From Clostridium sp. OF09-36 (lineage in GTDB: Bacteria > Bacillota > Clostridia > Lachnospirales > Lachnospiraceae): a DNA stretch of 64,000 nucleotides. How positions within the stretch are numbered: position 1 is the first letter of the stretch; the number at the start of each line of letters is the position of its first letter. A program made the position numbers and the translations under genes. Positions 55,257 to 63,940 of this stretch are shown here, one piece after another. The stretch is from positions 1 to 64,000 of the forward strand of contig NZ_QUMD01000003.1 in NCBI RefSeq assembly GCF_003481985.1, written 5' to 3'. Under the pieces are notes generated by a model, which saw only the letters and a list, made by a program, of their open reading frames with translations, did not search any database and had not been told where the DNA came from.

Positions 55257-56531
55257 ATGAAACATATTTCAATACCGTATGGAACTGGATATCAAGAGGC
55301 AGAACTTGATGATACAAAAGTAGAAGTAGAAATCCTAGACCCAGAAGTAAAGAGTGTGAAAAAGACACCAGATGAGTTGATTGAAATGGCTCTGGACCAT
55401 CCAATCGGAACAAAGAGATTGGAAGAAATGGTAGTTCCAGATGATAAAATTACGATTATGGTAGATGATCAAACACGGCCAGGTCCCCATGCGAACATGT
55501 GCCAGGCATTGATAAAACGTTTGAATACGGCTGGAGTGCCGGATAAAAACATCACCTTTGTAATAGCAACAGGAAGTCATGGTGCGCCGACTAATGAGCA
55601 GTTACATACAATTCTTGGAGGTTTAGAGGAAAGAATTCGAGTACACATTCATGACTGTCAAGATGGCACACACGTTTATATGGGAAATACGCCAACGATG
55701 GATGTACCAATTTATCTGGATCGTTTTGTTGCAGAGTCTAATTTTATTGTGACAACTGGTTTAATTGCTCCACATCATGTAGCGGGATTTTCTGGTGGAA
55801 GAAAAAGCATTGTTCCTGGAGTAGTTAGTTTAGATACTTTGAAAAAACACCATTCACTTCCAATCAGACCTTACGAGCCAGCGATTAATTATTTTGAGGA
55901 AAATCCATTTCATAAAATTGCTTTAGAAGCAGCAAGAATGGTACAAGTTAGATTTATTTTAAATGTTGTTCAGGACATTCATAAGCAAATAACAGAAGCA
56001 GTTGCGGGAGATTTAGAAGAGGCGCATATGAAAGGAGTAGATTTTTGCCGGAAAGCCAATACGGTTGATGTGCATGGACTGGCAGATGCCGTGATTAGTA
56101 GTCCAGGTGGTGCACCACGAGATATTGATCTCTGGCAAAGTCAAAAAGCGTTGTCTGTTTCTGAACTTTTATGTACAGGAAAAAACTGCACATTTATTCT
56201 TTGTGCAAAAGCAGAAAAGGGGATTCCTCAATTATTTGTAGATTGGATGACGCAAGCATCGTGTCCACAAGATGTTGTTGAGCGTTTTAGAAAAGAAGGA
56301 TTTGGGATTGGTAGCAACAAAGCGTTTATGTACGCGCGTGCGTTGATTAAGGGGCGTATTATTTTAGTGAGTGAAGGTTTGACGGAAGAGCAGGCACACA
56401 GTGTGATGATGGATTGGGCACCTGATTTACAGACAGCAGTTAATATGGTTATGGAAAAAGAAAAGCCAAAGAAAATTATGGTAGTGCCACGTGCAGTAAA
56501 CATTATACCGAATATTTTAAACAGAAGTTAA
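55257..56531 (+). CDS. larA: LarA-family (nickel-dependent lactate racemase-like) protein
   Basis: 424 residues from ATG 55257 behind GAAAGGGG. LarA hallmarks: DDQTRPGPHANMCQALIKRL, VIATGSHGAPTNEQ (metal-site His), TGLIAPHHVAGFSGGRKSIV with the Lys that carries the nickel-pincer cofactor, and a C-terminal DWAPDLQ region. The family racemises or epimerises various 2-hydroxy acids. No larB/C/E cofactor genes are in the window. It heads an operon with a dicarboxylate-type carrier and an amidohydrolase, so the substrate may be a hydroxy-dicarboxylate or sugar acid rather than lactate. Confidence 0.82.
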   Translation: MKHISIPYGTGYQEAELDDTKVEVEILDPEVKSVKKTPDELIEMALDHPIGTKRLEEMVVPDDKITIMVDDQTRPGPHANMCQALIKRLNTAGVPDKNITFVIATGSHGAPTNEQLHTILGGLEERIRVHIHDCQDGTHVYMGNTPTMDVPIYLDRFVAESNFIVTTGLIAPHHVAGFSGGRKSIVPGVVSLDTLKKHHSLPIRPYEPAINYFEENPFHKIALEAARMVQVRFILNVVQDIHKQITEAVAGDLEEAHMKGVDFCRKANTVDVHGLADAVISSPGGAPRDIDLWQSQKALSVSELLCTGKNCTFILCAKAEKGIPQLFVDWMTQASCPQDVVERFRKEGFGIGSNKAFMYARALIKGRIILVSEGLTEEQAHSVMMDWAPDLQTAVNMVMEKEKPKKIMVVPRAVNIIPNILNRS

Positions 56532-56547
56532 CAAGGGAGGGTTATAG

Positions 56548-57858
56548 ATGATTAATCTGATGATAGTTCTTGCCATCGTTGTTTCTATTATTATTGGTTA
56601 CCGTACAAAAATTAACACAGGTATTGTGGCAATCCTTTTTGCATATGTGATTGGTTGCTTTTTTCTCGGGCTTAAATCTAAAGAGGTGATTGCAATGTGG
56701 CCAGTTAGTACCATGTTTTCTATTATGTCGATTACGCTATTTTATGGTATGGGTGTTGTGAACGGAACATTGGAAAAGACAGCACGTTATTTGCTCTATT
56801 ACATGAGAAATTATAAAAGCGTTTTGCCATTTATTCTGTTTTTAATTGCTGTATTGGTAGGAGGTCTTGGAGCCGGTAATTTTGCAGTAGTTGCATTTAT
56901 GGCACCATTGTCTATCATGATTTGTCATGAAGCTGGAATTAATATTCTGGCAGCAGCAGTTGCAATCAATGGAGGTTCTCTGGTTGGAGGCAACTTTATG
57001 ACCAGCAATTTAGGAATTGTTTTCAGACAGCTTGCTGAAGAGGCAACTACAGGAACGCCTTTGGAAGGTTATGCTTCATTTTCAGGTCAATTTTTACATT
57101 TTATAGTGTCTTTTTTGTTTTTTGGTATCTTGGTTTTTGCTTTTACAGTATTACTTGGTCGAAAACATACGCAAGAAACTGTAGTGACGATGGAGTGTCC
57201 AGAGAAATTTAATACTAAGCAAAAACTTACTTTAAAGTTAATGATTTTAATGTTGGCAATTGTATTAATTATTCCGATTTTTCATATGTTGATACCTGGC
57301 AATGGAGTAATTACATATTTGAACAAAAAAGTAGATGTAAGTTTAATGGCTTGTGTATTTGCATTTATAGCACTATGCCTTGACTTGGCACCTCAAAAAG
57401 AAGTAATTGCAAAGGTGCCGTGGGGAACTATTGTTATGGTATGTGGTGTTGGCATGCTAGTGCAAGTAGCAATATCAGCAGGAACAATTCAATTACTTGC
57501 ATCCTGGATAGGAGCAAATGTTCCAGTTGCTGTTGTTCCAGTAGTATTTGCACTGGTTGCAGGTATTATGAGCTTTTTCTCATCCACAATAGGTGTTGTG
57601 TGTCCGACTTTATTCCCGTTGATTCCAACAATTGCAGGAGCAACAGGTATTAGTCCGTTAGTATTGTTTACGTGTACACTGGTAGGTTCTCAAAGTACCG
57701 CATGTTCACCGTTATCAGCATCGGGAAGTATGATTGTTGGCTCGTGTCCGACTCAAAAAGAACAAAATGAATTATTTGAGGGATTAATTAGCAAAGCAGT
57801 ACCAATTAGTCTAATTTTTGCTTTAATAGTTGCGGCAATCTTGAGTGTTCTGCTTTAA
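56548..57858 (+). CDS. MatC-like dicarboxylate/anion carrier (SLC13/ArsB superfamily)
   Basis: 436 residues, 11-12 membrane helices. The N-terminal half matches the MatC dicarboxylate-carrier pattern (GIVAILFAYVIGCFFLGLKS, then LFYGMGVVNGTLEKTARYLL) and the C-terminal half has FSSTIGVVCPTLFPLIPTIA. Start ATG 56548 behind GGGAGGG, 16 bp after larA. It should import the acid that the neighbouring enzymes act on. Confidence 0.78.
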   Translation: MINLMIVLAIVVSIIIGYRTKINTGIVAILFAYVIGCFFLGLKSKEVIAMWPVSTMFSIMSITLFYGMGVVNGTLEKTARYLLYYMRNYKSVLPFILFLIAVLVGGLGAGNFAVVAFMAPLSIMICHEAGINILAAAVAINGGSLVGGNFMTSNLGIVFRQLAEEATTGTPLEGYASFSGQFLHFIVSFLFFGILVFAFTVLLGRKHTQETVVTMECPEKFNTKQKLTLKLMILMLAIVLIIPIFHMLIPGNGVITYLNKKVDVSLMACVFAFIALCLDLAPQKEVIAKVPWGTIVMVCGVGMLVQVAISAGTIQLLASWIGANVPVAVVPVVFALVAGIMSFFSSTIGVVCPTLFPLIPTIAGATGISPLVLFTCTLVGSQSTACSPLSASGSMIVGSCPTQKEQNELFEGLISKAVPISLIFALIVAAILSVLL

Positions 57859-57871
57859 AGGGAGGTATAGT

Positions 57872-58744
57872 ATGAAAGAAAGAATAGAAGTACCGTATTG
57901 TTCAGGTCGTGAGGTCCCGGTGTTTGATTTACCTAGAAATGCTTGTGATACGCATTTCCATATTTTTGATCCAGTGAATTTTCCATATAAACCAGAGGAT
58001 GTACGTAATCAGCCGCCAGCAACGGTAGATTGTTATAGGATGCTTATGCGCCATATGGGAATTGAAAGATGTGTTATTGTAAACCCGTCCTGCTATGGTA
58101 CGGATAATAGTTGTACGATTTCTGCGCTCCGACAATTGGGTGAATGCGCCAGAGCTGTTGTGGTAATTAATAGAGATACACCTATGGATTTATTAAAACA
58201 GTGGAATGAATATGGAGTAAGGGGAATCCGATTTAATCTGGTAAGCGGTTCCTTGGATCAAATGGAGCAGGCAATGTTTTTGAGTGAAAAAGTAGCAAGA
58301 TTGGGGTGGCATACACAATTTTTTATGTCACCAGATATTACAGTTAAGATGGAGAAAGAACTGCAGTCGTTTCCGACAACCATTGTATTTGATCATATGG
58401 GACATTTACCGGCAGATATAGGGATTCAGCATGAGGCATATAATATTATGCTGTCATTAATTCGTACAAAAAAAGCATATGTGAAATTATCAGGTTTTTA
58501 TATCAATTCTAAACAAACTGATTTGAATGATATGCTGGCGATTGGTCGTTCGTTTTTGAACGATGCACCAGAGGGGCTGTTATGGGGCACGGATTGGCCG
58601 CATCATCATTGTTGGTATCGTCATGAAGCCATGCCAGATGATGCGTACATGCTTGATGGATTAGTTCAGGGGTATGATTCGGAAAAAAACAAAACCCAGA
58701 TATTTGTAAAAAATCCAGAAGTATTATATAGCTTTGGGAAATAG
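57872..58744 (+). CDS. Amidohydrolase_2 family hydrolase (lactonase-like)
   Basis: 290 residues from ATG 57872 behind GGGAGG. TIM-barrel amidohydrolase: metal motif NACDTHFHIFDP, RGIRFNLVSGS, VFDHMGHLPAD, and LLWGTDWPHHH with the catalytic Asp. The pattern is close to 2-pyrone-4,6-dicarboxylate lactonase and related lactonases. Third gene of the LarA/MatC operon, so it likely opens a lactone or decarboxylates an intermediate of the same pathway. Confidence 0.8.
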   Translation: MKERIEVPYCSGREVPVFDLPRNACDTHFHIFDPVNFPYKPEDVRNQPPATVDCYRMLMRHMGIERCVIVNPSCYGTDNSCTISALRQLGECARAVVVINRDTPMDLLKQWNEYGVRGIRFNLVSGSLDQMEQAMFLSEKVARLGWHTQFFMSPDITVKMEKELQSFPTTIVFDHMGHLPADIGIQHEAYNIMLSLIRTKKAYVKLSGFYINSKQTDLNDMLAIGRSFLNDAPEGLLWGTDWPHHHCWYRHEAMPDDAYMLDGLVQGYDSEKNKTQIFVKNPEVLYSFGK

Positions 58745-58765
58745 CGATAACTATAAATGGTGATG

Positions 58766-59656
58766 CTACATGTTAGTTAAGAGTGCTTGTAATAGTTCTA
58801 ACGCTTCAGATTTCAAAGTTCTGATAAAAACTAAATAAAATTTCTGGAAACTTGGCAGCGGCAGCACCTGGTAATCCAAACTTTTGCAGGCACGACACCA
58901 TGCATGGGTGAGATATACCCCCTCGTTTTGTGCAACGAGGTCTAAAATTGTGGATAAGTTTGCTGCTGACCGGATTTTTGGTGCAAAACCAAGTTCCTTA
59001 AAAAGCCGGTAGAGATTCTGGCTTTTCCAGGCAGATGCAACCTGTTCTGGTAATAGAAAGAACGAGTCATGAAAACAGGAAATATCTGTTGTATTGGAGC
59101 AGGACGCGGCATAAAGGAGCACTTGGGGAATCTCGGCAAACGGCTGTATGGATAGCGGATTTTCGGAGCCATAAAGTTTCCCGGAAGCAGAAAAACGGCT
59201 CGGGACCAGTGGTGCTGCAGTCAGGATCAGATCGCAGCGTCCCTGCTCCAGTATTTCTGGCAGTTCCGCTTCTGGATAACAGGCAAACTCCAGATGTACT
59301 GGCTTGGGCATAGAGGCAGCGGCGTCGAGAAAGCGGGTACGAAAATGAGACGGATCGACATCATCCGGATAAGCAATCCGAATGATGGTTCCGTCTTTTT
59401 TCTGCGCGTTCAGCTTGTTTTTTAATAACGCAAGCTGAAAATGACACTGTTGAAAGTAGTCGTGATAAGCCTGACCAGCCGGGGTCAGGGAAAGTGTGCG
59501 GCCGGAGCGGGTAAAAAGGCTGCAGCCAAGTTCTTCTTCTAGCTGCCGGATCTGTTTGCTGATCGCGGGCTGACTCACCGAAAGAACCTGGGCGGCTTCC
59601 GTGAAGCTGCCGTGTTTTACGATGGTGAGGAAGTATTGTATTTCCAGACTGTTCAT
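58766..59656 (-). CDS. LysR family regulator
   Basis: 296 residues. Typical HTH: FLTIVKHGSFTEAAQVLSVS, then QPAISKQIRQLEEELGCSLF, and a substrate-binding domain. It converges on the amidohydrolase gene (22-bp gap). It may regulate the neighbouring cluster or the AlaX-like gene; no operator is evident. Confidence 0.82.
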   Translation of the reverse strand: MNSLEIQYFLTIVKHGSFTEAAQVLSVSQPAISKQIRQLEEELGCSLFTRSGRTLSLTPAGQAYHDYFQQCHFQLALLKNKLNAQKKDGTIIRIAYPDDVDPSHFRTRFLDAAASMPKPVHLEFACYPEAELPEILEQGRCDLILTAAPLVPSRFSASGKLYGSENPLSIQPFAEIPQVLLYAASCSNTTDISCFHDSFFLLPEQVASAWKSQNLYRLFKELGFAPKIRSAANLSTILDLVAQNEGVYLTHAWCRACKSLDYQVLPLPSFQKFYLVFIRTLKSEALELLQALLTNM

Positions 59657-59733
59657 GGATTCTCCTTTGCAGATGGCAGATTAGCCGTTTTCGTGCTTGC
59701 GCTGGTGCGGATGTTGGTGCTGCTGCAGATTTG

Positions 59734-60926
59734 TTACTTCTTTTCTATATAATTCCGTATAGTCTCTTCTGATGCGTTGACGGTTCCCTGCATCATCTCT
59801 CCCTTGCCGCCGCCTTTTCCTCCAAGTGTTTCATGGAAGGTCTTAGAGAAGGCCTTCAAGTCTACGGATTCGCTTCCGAGAATATAGCGGTAACCGTCTT
59901 CGTCATTTCCCAAAAAGATGCCGCAGATGCCCTGGCATTTGCTTTTTCCCTCGTCTACAAACCGGCGAGCCACGTTTTTGTCCACATCTTTTTTAAAAAC
60001 GAGATAGTTTTCCACATGCTCTGGGAGGTTTTCCAGAATCTGCTCCATGGCACGGCTCTGCGTCTGGATCAGTTTTTCTCTCCAGGATTTTGCTTCGTCC
60101 TGAAGCCGTTTTACGGCCTGGGCGCTTTCTTCGGGCTTTGCGGACAGCATGCGGGAGATTTCGCGGATGTTACTTTCTTTCATGCGGTAATCTTTCAAGG
60201 CGCGGAAGCCGCATACCATGGTCACACGGGTGCCGCCTTTGTATTTGATTGCGTCGATCAGGCGGATGATTCCGACTTCACCGGTCAGCTTTACATGTGG
60301 TGCGCAGCAGGCGCAGACATCGTAGCCAGGAATTTCAACAATACGTACCTGACCGGTCAGCTCTTTTTTGCTGCGGTACTCCAGCTGCTCCAGCTCTTCT
60401 CTGGACGGGTAGGTGACCAGAATCGGAAGATTTTTTACAACGGCTTCGTTTGCCTCTAGCTCGACGTTCTGTAATTCTTCTTCGGTGAATGTCCCGTTAA
60501 AGTCCATGGTGACTAGTTCCTGTCCGAGATGGAACCTACGTTGTCATATCCGAATGTGCGGTGCACGATACCGGAGACGATGTGCTCTCCGGTGTGCTGT
60601 TGCATTTTGGAAAAGCGCTCCGGGTAATTGATATGTCCGTCAACTTCGGTTTCTGGCTCCAGCGGTTTGTCGGTATAGTGGATAATCTGCTCATTCTTTT
60701 CCTGGACATCCAATACCTTTGCATTTCCAAGGATTCCGGTGTCGGCATACTGGCCGCCGCCTTCCGGGAAAAATACGGTCTGGTCAAGAATGACCTCGTA
60801 GCAGTTCTTTTTTTCGTTCCATTCGCAGGACATTACGGTTGCATGGCAGCTGTCCTGGTGGCTGTCTTTATAATATAATTTGGTTGTTTCCATAGTCGGT
60901 GTTACCGGTCCTTTCTTTGCTGTCAT
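59734..60926 (-). CDS. AlaX-type alanyl-tRNA editing protein (apparent frameshift)
   Basis: Two frames form one protein of about 397 residues when one T is restored near 60530 (GGAACC from GGAAACC on the plus strand): the joint then reads NVGFHLGQELVTMDFNGTFT. The N-terminal AlaRS-like editing part has QTVFFPEGGGQYADTG and the zinc motif QQHTGEHIVSG; the second has IPGYDVCACCAPHV (Cys/His ligand) and a DHHA1-like C-terminus with GGKGGGKGEMMQG. It hydrolyses Ser- or Gly-mischarged tRNA-Ala. Confidence 0.85.
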
Positions 60927-60957
60927 GGTATCTTTCTCATCTTAGAAAATGTTTTTG

Positions 60958-61647
60958 TCATTTCTTTTGGTTTGGGGATGGTTCGTCTGTATCTGTTTTT
61001 AATGCAAACTGGTTTTTCCAGAAATCCAGCAGTCCTTCTTTTTTCATTTTACTAAGCTCTGCCGACAGGGCGCTGCGGTCGACCTCCAGGTAATCTGCAA
61101 GCTGCTGGCGGTTGAAGGGAATGGAAAAATTCCGGCTTCCTTCCCTGGCTGCCTGGGCGGAAAAATAGGAGATCAGGCGTCCTCGGATCGATTTTGGAGA
61201 TGTATGCATGATGCGTTCGGACAATCCGAGATTTTTTCTTGCGGATGCCATGAGCAGATTCCGGATCAGCTGGCTGTGGTGGCTGCAGGTGGTCTGACAG
61301 GTGGTCAGTACCCGCCCGATGTCCAGAAACAGAATGTCGGAGTCCTGGTCCGCGACGACATTGACCATGAGCGGTTCGCCGGGAACACAGGCGTAGGTTT
61401 CCGCAAAGATCTGTCCCGGTCCGGCATGACCGAAGATACTCCGGTTCCCCAAAAGGTCATCCCGTTCGATGGTCACGCTGCCGGAGAGGACGATTCCGAG
61501 GTCCTTCACCAGATCTCCCATATATAAAATGATTTCGCCCTTCTGGAAATGTTTTTCCCTTGCGTAAAAACATTTCATCATTTCGTTTACCTGTTCTGGG
61601 GTGCTGCCACGAAACAGGACGGTCTGAGCGAGGAACTGATTATCCAT
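60958..61647 (-). CDS. Crp/Fnr family transcriptional regulator
   Basis: 229 residues. N-terminal cyclic-nucleotide-like domain (HFQKGEIILYMGDLVKDLGI, then VLSGSVTIERDDLLGN) and C-terminal HTH (FNRQQLADYLEVDRSALSAE). No Fnr-type cysteine cluster is visible at the N-terminus. It is divergent from the ferredoxin-like gene, and a palindrome suited to a Crp-type dimer lies between them. Confidence 0.85.
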   Translation of the reverse strand: MDNQFLAQTVLFRGSTPEQVNEMMKCFYAREKHFQKGEIILYMGDLVKDLGIVLSGSVTIERDDLLGNRSIFGHAGPGQIFAETYACVPGEPLMVNVVADQDSDILFLDIGRVLTTCQTTCSHHSQLIRNLLMASARKNLGLSERIMHTSPKSIRGRLISYFSAQAAREGSRNFSIPFNRQQLADYLEVDRSALSAELSKMKKEGLLDFWKNQFALKTDTDEPSPNQKK

Positions 61648-61669
61648 GGCATTTCCTTTCTTCTCGAAA

Positions 61670-61713
61670 ATGTTGTTCTAACAACATCTTTATGAGACTC
61701 ATTATAGTATAAT
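61670..61713 (+). promoter_or_regulatory. Crp/Fnr-type operator and class II promoter for the ferredoxin-like gene
   Basis: Perfect palindrome ATGTTGTT-ct-AACAACAT (61670-61687) with TATAAT at 61708-61713. The palindrome centre lies about 41.5 bp before the expected start (near 61720) and covers the poor -35, the usual geometry for activation by a Crp-type dimer. Confidence 0.6.
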
Positions 61714-61783
61714 CTGCCTGTACAAGCAAGAAAACAACAAAAAGAATATTCACATATCGATTTTTTATTAGGAGGAAGAGAAC

Positions 61784-62674
61784 ATGGTTCGAAGAGTGAT
61801 TCATATTGACCAGGAGAAATGCAACGGCTGCGGTATCTGTGCCAATGCCTGCCACGAGGGAGCAATCGGGATTGTAGATGGAAAGGCACAGCTTTTGCGC
61901 GATGATTACTGCGATGGACTTGGCGACTGTCTGCCGACCTGCCCGACCGGAGCAATCACTTTTGTAGAGCGGGAGGCGGCTGCCTACGATGAAGCTGCCG
62001 TGAAAGCGCATATGGAACGCCGCAAGCAGGAGCAGGCTGCCACTCAGGCATCAGACACACACAGCAGCGCTGTTCAGGAAGCATCTGCATCTACCGGATG
62101 TCCGGGAAGCCGCGCGCGTCAGATCGTTCATGATGAGACTCCGGCATCTACCGGATGTCCGGGAAGCCGCGCGCGTCAGATCGTGCATGAGGAAACCCCG
62201 GCATTCACCGGATGTCCGGGAAGCCGTTCGCAGCAGATCGACCACGCGGAGGAAGCAGCAGAGGCAGCGCAGAATGAGGCAGCAGCACCATTTTCCATGC
62301 AGTCCCAGCTGACAAACTGGCCGGTACAGATCAAGCTGGCGCCGGTGCGTGCACCTTACTTTAATCATGCACGCCTGCTCATTGCAGCTGACTGTACCGC
62401 TTATGCGTATGCAAATTTTCACCAGGAATTCTTAAAAGGCAAGGTGGCTCTGATCGGCTGTCCGAAGCTGGATGATGTGGATTACAGTGAAAAACTGACC
62501 GAGATCATCCGCAACAACGATATCCAGAGTGTCACCATTGTCCGCATGGAGGTTCCTTGCTGCGGCGGTCTGCAGCATGCAGCTATGACGGCGCTGCAGA
62601 ACAGCGGAAAGTTCATTCCGTGGCAGGTTGTTACGATTTCTATCGACGGAAAGATTTTGGACCAGGCATTCTAA
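61784..62674 (+). CDS. 4Fe-4S ferredoxin-like protein with internal 19-residue repeat
   Basis: 296 residues from ATG 61784 behind AGGAGGAAG. The N-terminus has one standard cluster (CNGCGICANACHEGAIG) and a second, altered one (CDGLGDCLPTCPTGAI). Residues 95-150 hold three copies of a 19-residue unit with TGCPGSRARQIVH, in a Glu/Ala-rich linker. The C-terminal domain (LLIAADCTAYAYANFHQEFL, CPKLDD, VPCCGGLQHA) is common in Fe-S proteins paired with Crp-type regulators, possibly in hybrid-cluster or stress redox chemistry. Probably controlled by the divergent Crp/Fnr gene. Confidence 0.75.
   Translation: MVRRVIHIDQEKCNGCGICANACHEGAIGIVDGKAQLLRDDYCDGLGDCLPTCPTGAITFVEREAAAYDEAAVKAHMERRKQEQAATQASDTHSSAVQEASASTGCPGSRARQIVHDETPASTGCPGSRARQIVHEETPAFTGCPGSRSQQIDHAEEAAEAAQNEAAAPFSMQSQLTNWPVQIKLAPVRAPYFNHARLLIAADCTAYAYANFHQEFLKGKVALIGCPKLDDVDYSEKLTEIIRNNDIQSVTIVRMEVPCCGGLQHAAMTALQNSGKFIPWQVVTISIDGKILDQAF
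62085..62242 (+). repeat. Three tandem copies of a 57-bp unit inside the ferredoxin-like gene
   Basis: Each copy starts ACCGGATGTCCGGGAAGCCG (about 62093, 62150, 62207). Copies 1 and 2 are nearly identical; copy 3 has diverged. The unit length is divisible by three, so the reading frame is kept. Confidence 0.75.
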
Positions 62675-62766
62675 GCAGGTCGCTTTATGGCTGACACTGT
62701 GAGAAACGTCTCATTTTAATGAAATTTTTTGGCTCGTTTCCCGGAGTTAACTGTGGCGGCTTTTCC

Positions 62767-62795
62767 TTGCAAACTGTCTGGTGCAATGATAGAAT
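62767..62795 (+). promoter_or_regulatory. Promoter of trmB
   Basis: TTGCAA (62767-62772), 17-bp spacer, TAGAAT (62790-62795), about 100 bp upstream of the start codon. Confidence 0.45.
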
Positions 62796-62895
62796 GAGAG
62801 CAGATACGGAGCAGTTATAAGTTATAGGCGAGAGAAAACGTTATGACTGTTTTCAGAAACGTATCACCAGTAACAGATAAACGGAGGAAAAAATT

Positions 62896-63531
62896 ATGAG
62901 ATTACGCCACATCCGGGGCGCAGAGGAAGCCATTACGAGCAGTCCTTTCGTCATTCAGGAGCCGAAAGAGCATCGTGGCCATTTTAATGAGTTGTTTGGC
63001 AATGCAAATCCGATCGAGATCGAGGTTGGAATGGGAAAAGGCAAGTTCATCATGGAACTGGCGCAGAAACACCCGGAGACGAATTTCATCGGCATCGAGC
63101 GTTATTCCAGCGTGTTGTTGCGGGCGCTTCAGAAGCGGGAAGAGCTGGAGATTCCCAATATATATTTCATGTGTGTGGACGCAAAAGAGCTGGGCGAGAT
63201 TTTTGCGCCCGGGGAAGTCGAAAAGATTTACTTAAACTTCTCGGATCCGTGGCCAAAGGACCGTCACGCAAAGCGCCGCCTGACTTCACCGGATTTCATG
63301 AAGGTGTATGACCAGGTTCTTGCAAAGGACGGCTGTGTGGAATTCAAGACGGATAACCAGGATCTGTTCACCTATTCTCTGGAGGCAATTCCGGAGGCAG
63401 GATGGAAAATCGAGGCATTTACCCGAGACCTTCATCACAGCGATATGGCTGAGGGCAATGTCATGACCGAGTATGAGACTAAGTTTTCTGCAATGGGGAA
63501 TCCCATCTGCAAGCTGATTGCAAGCCGCTAG
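62896..63531 (+). CDS. trmB: tRNA (guanine-N7-)-methyltransferase TrmB
   Basis: 211 residues from ATG 62896 behind GGAGG. SAM-binding IEIEVGMGKGKFIMELAQKH, GIERYSSVLLRALQK, catalytic NFSDPWPKDRHAKRRLTSPD and C-terminal TDNQDLFTYSLE and TEYETKF are all TrmB signatures. It makes m7G46 in tRNA variable loops. Length is normal. Confidence 0.93.
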   Translation: MRLRHIRGAEEAITSSPFVIQEPKEHRGHFNELFGNANPIEIEVGMGKGKFIMELAQKHPETNFIGIERYSSVLLRALQKREELEIPNIYFMCVDAKELGEIFAPGEVEKIYLNFSDPWPKDRHAKRRLTSPDFMKVYDQVLAKDGCVEFKTDNQDLFTYSLEAIPEAGWKIEAFTRDLHHSDMAEGNVMTEYETKFSAMGNPICKLIASR

Positions 63532-63569
63532 GCGATGCTGACCGTTGCTGGCATATTGGAGGTCAGGAA

Positions 63570-63671
63570 ATGCCGTGTGCGGCGGAATCAAAAGCGGGCG
63601 GACCAAAGCAGAATCTGCAGGATGCAGGCATCTGCGATAAAAATGAGATGCTGTCAGGACCGGATATGTGA
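63570..63671 (+). CDS. Possible small ORF after trmB
   Basis: 33 codons from ATG 63570 with GGAGG 8 nt upstream (MPCAAESKAGGPKQNLQDAG...). No family and odd composition; the ribosome site is the only support. Confidence 0.2.
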   Translation: MPCAAESKAGGPKQNLQDAGICDKNEMLSGPDM

Positions 63672-63802
63672 GTGAATAAGTCAGATCTGCATATACTATC
63701 GGTAAAGAAATGCTGCTGTTCATGGGCAGGAATTTCCTGAGTGGAAAATCCCGCTGCTAAGTGCGCCTGCCGCGAACGGCAGCATAGAAACCGGTGATGC
63801 AT

Positions 63803-63940
63803 ATGTCAATCAAGAAAAAACTGGTCCGCTGTCTGCGCAGTGCTACCTGCGATAAGGAAGCCTTAAACCGCCGCATTTTAAAATGGCGCAAGTGTTTCAA
63901 AGAGGTGGAAAAGGAGCTGAACCGCTGCAAGAAATGCTGA
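63803..63940 (+). CDS. Small basic Cys-containing protein
   Basis: 45 codons from ATG 63803: MSIKKKLVRCLRSATCDKEA, then a helical KWRKCFKEVEKELNRCKKC end. Five cysteines and about 35% Lys/Arg suggest a small metal- or nucleic-acid-binding protein. A new frame (MRYADENLDIAAVHRWQES...) starts at ATG 63942, one base after the stop, and runs off the window. Confidence 0.4.
   Translation: MSIKKKLVRCLRSATCDKEALNRRILKWRKCFKEVEKELNRCKKC

Noticed and set aside
62085..62242. Regular repeats considered as CRISPR-like.
   Set aside because: They are contiguous, in frame and coding, with no spacers.
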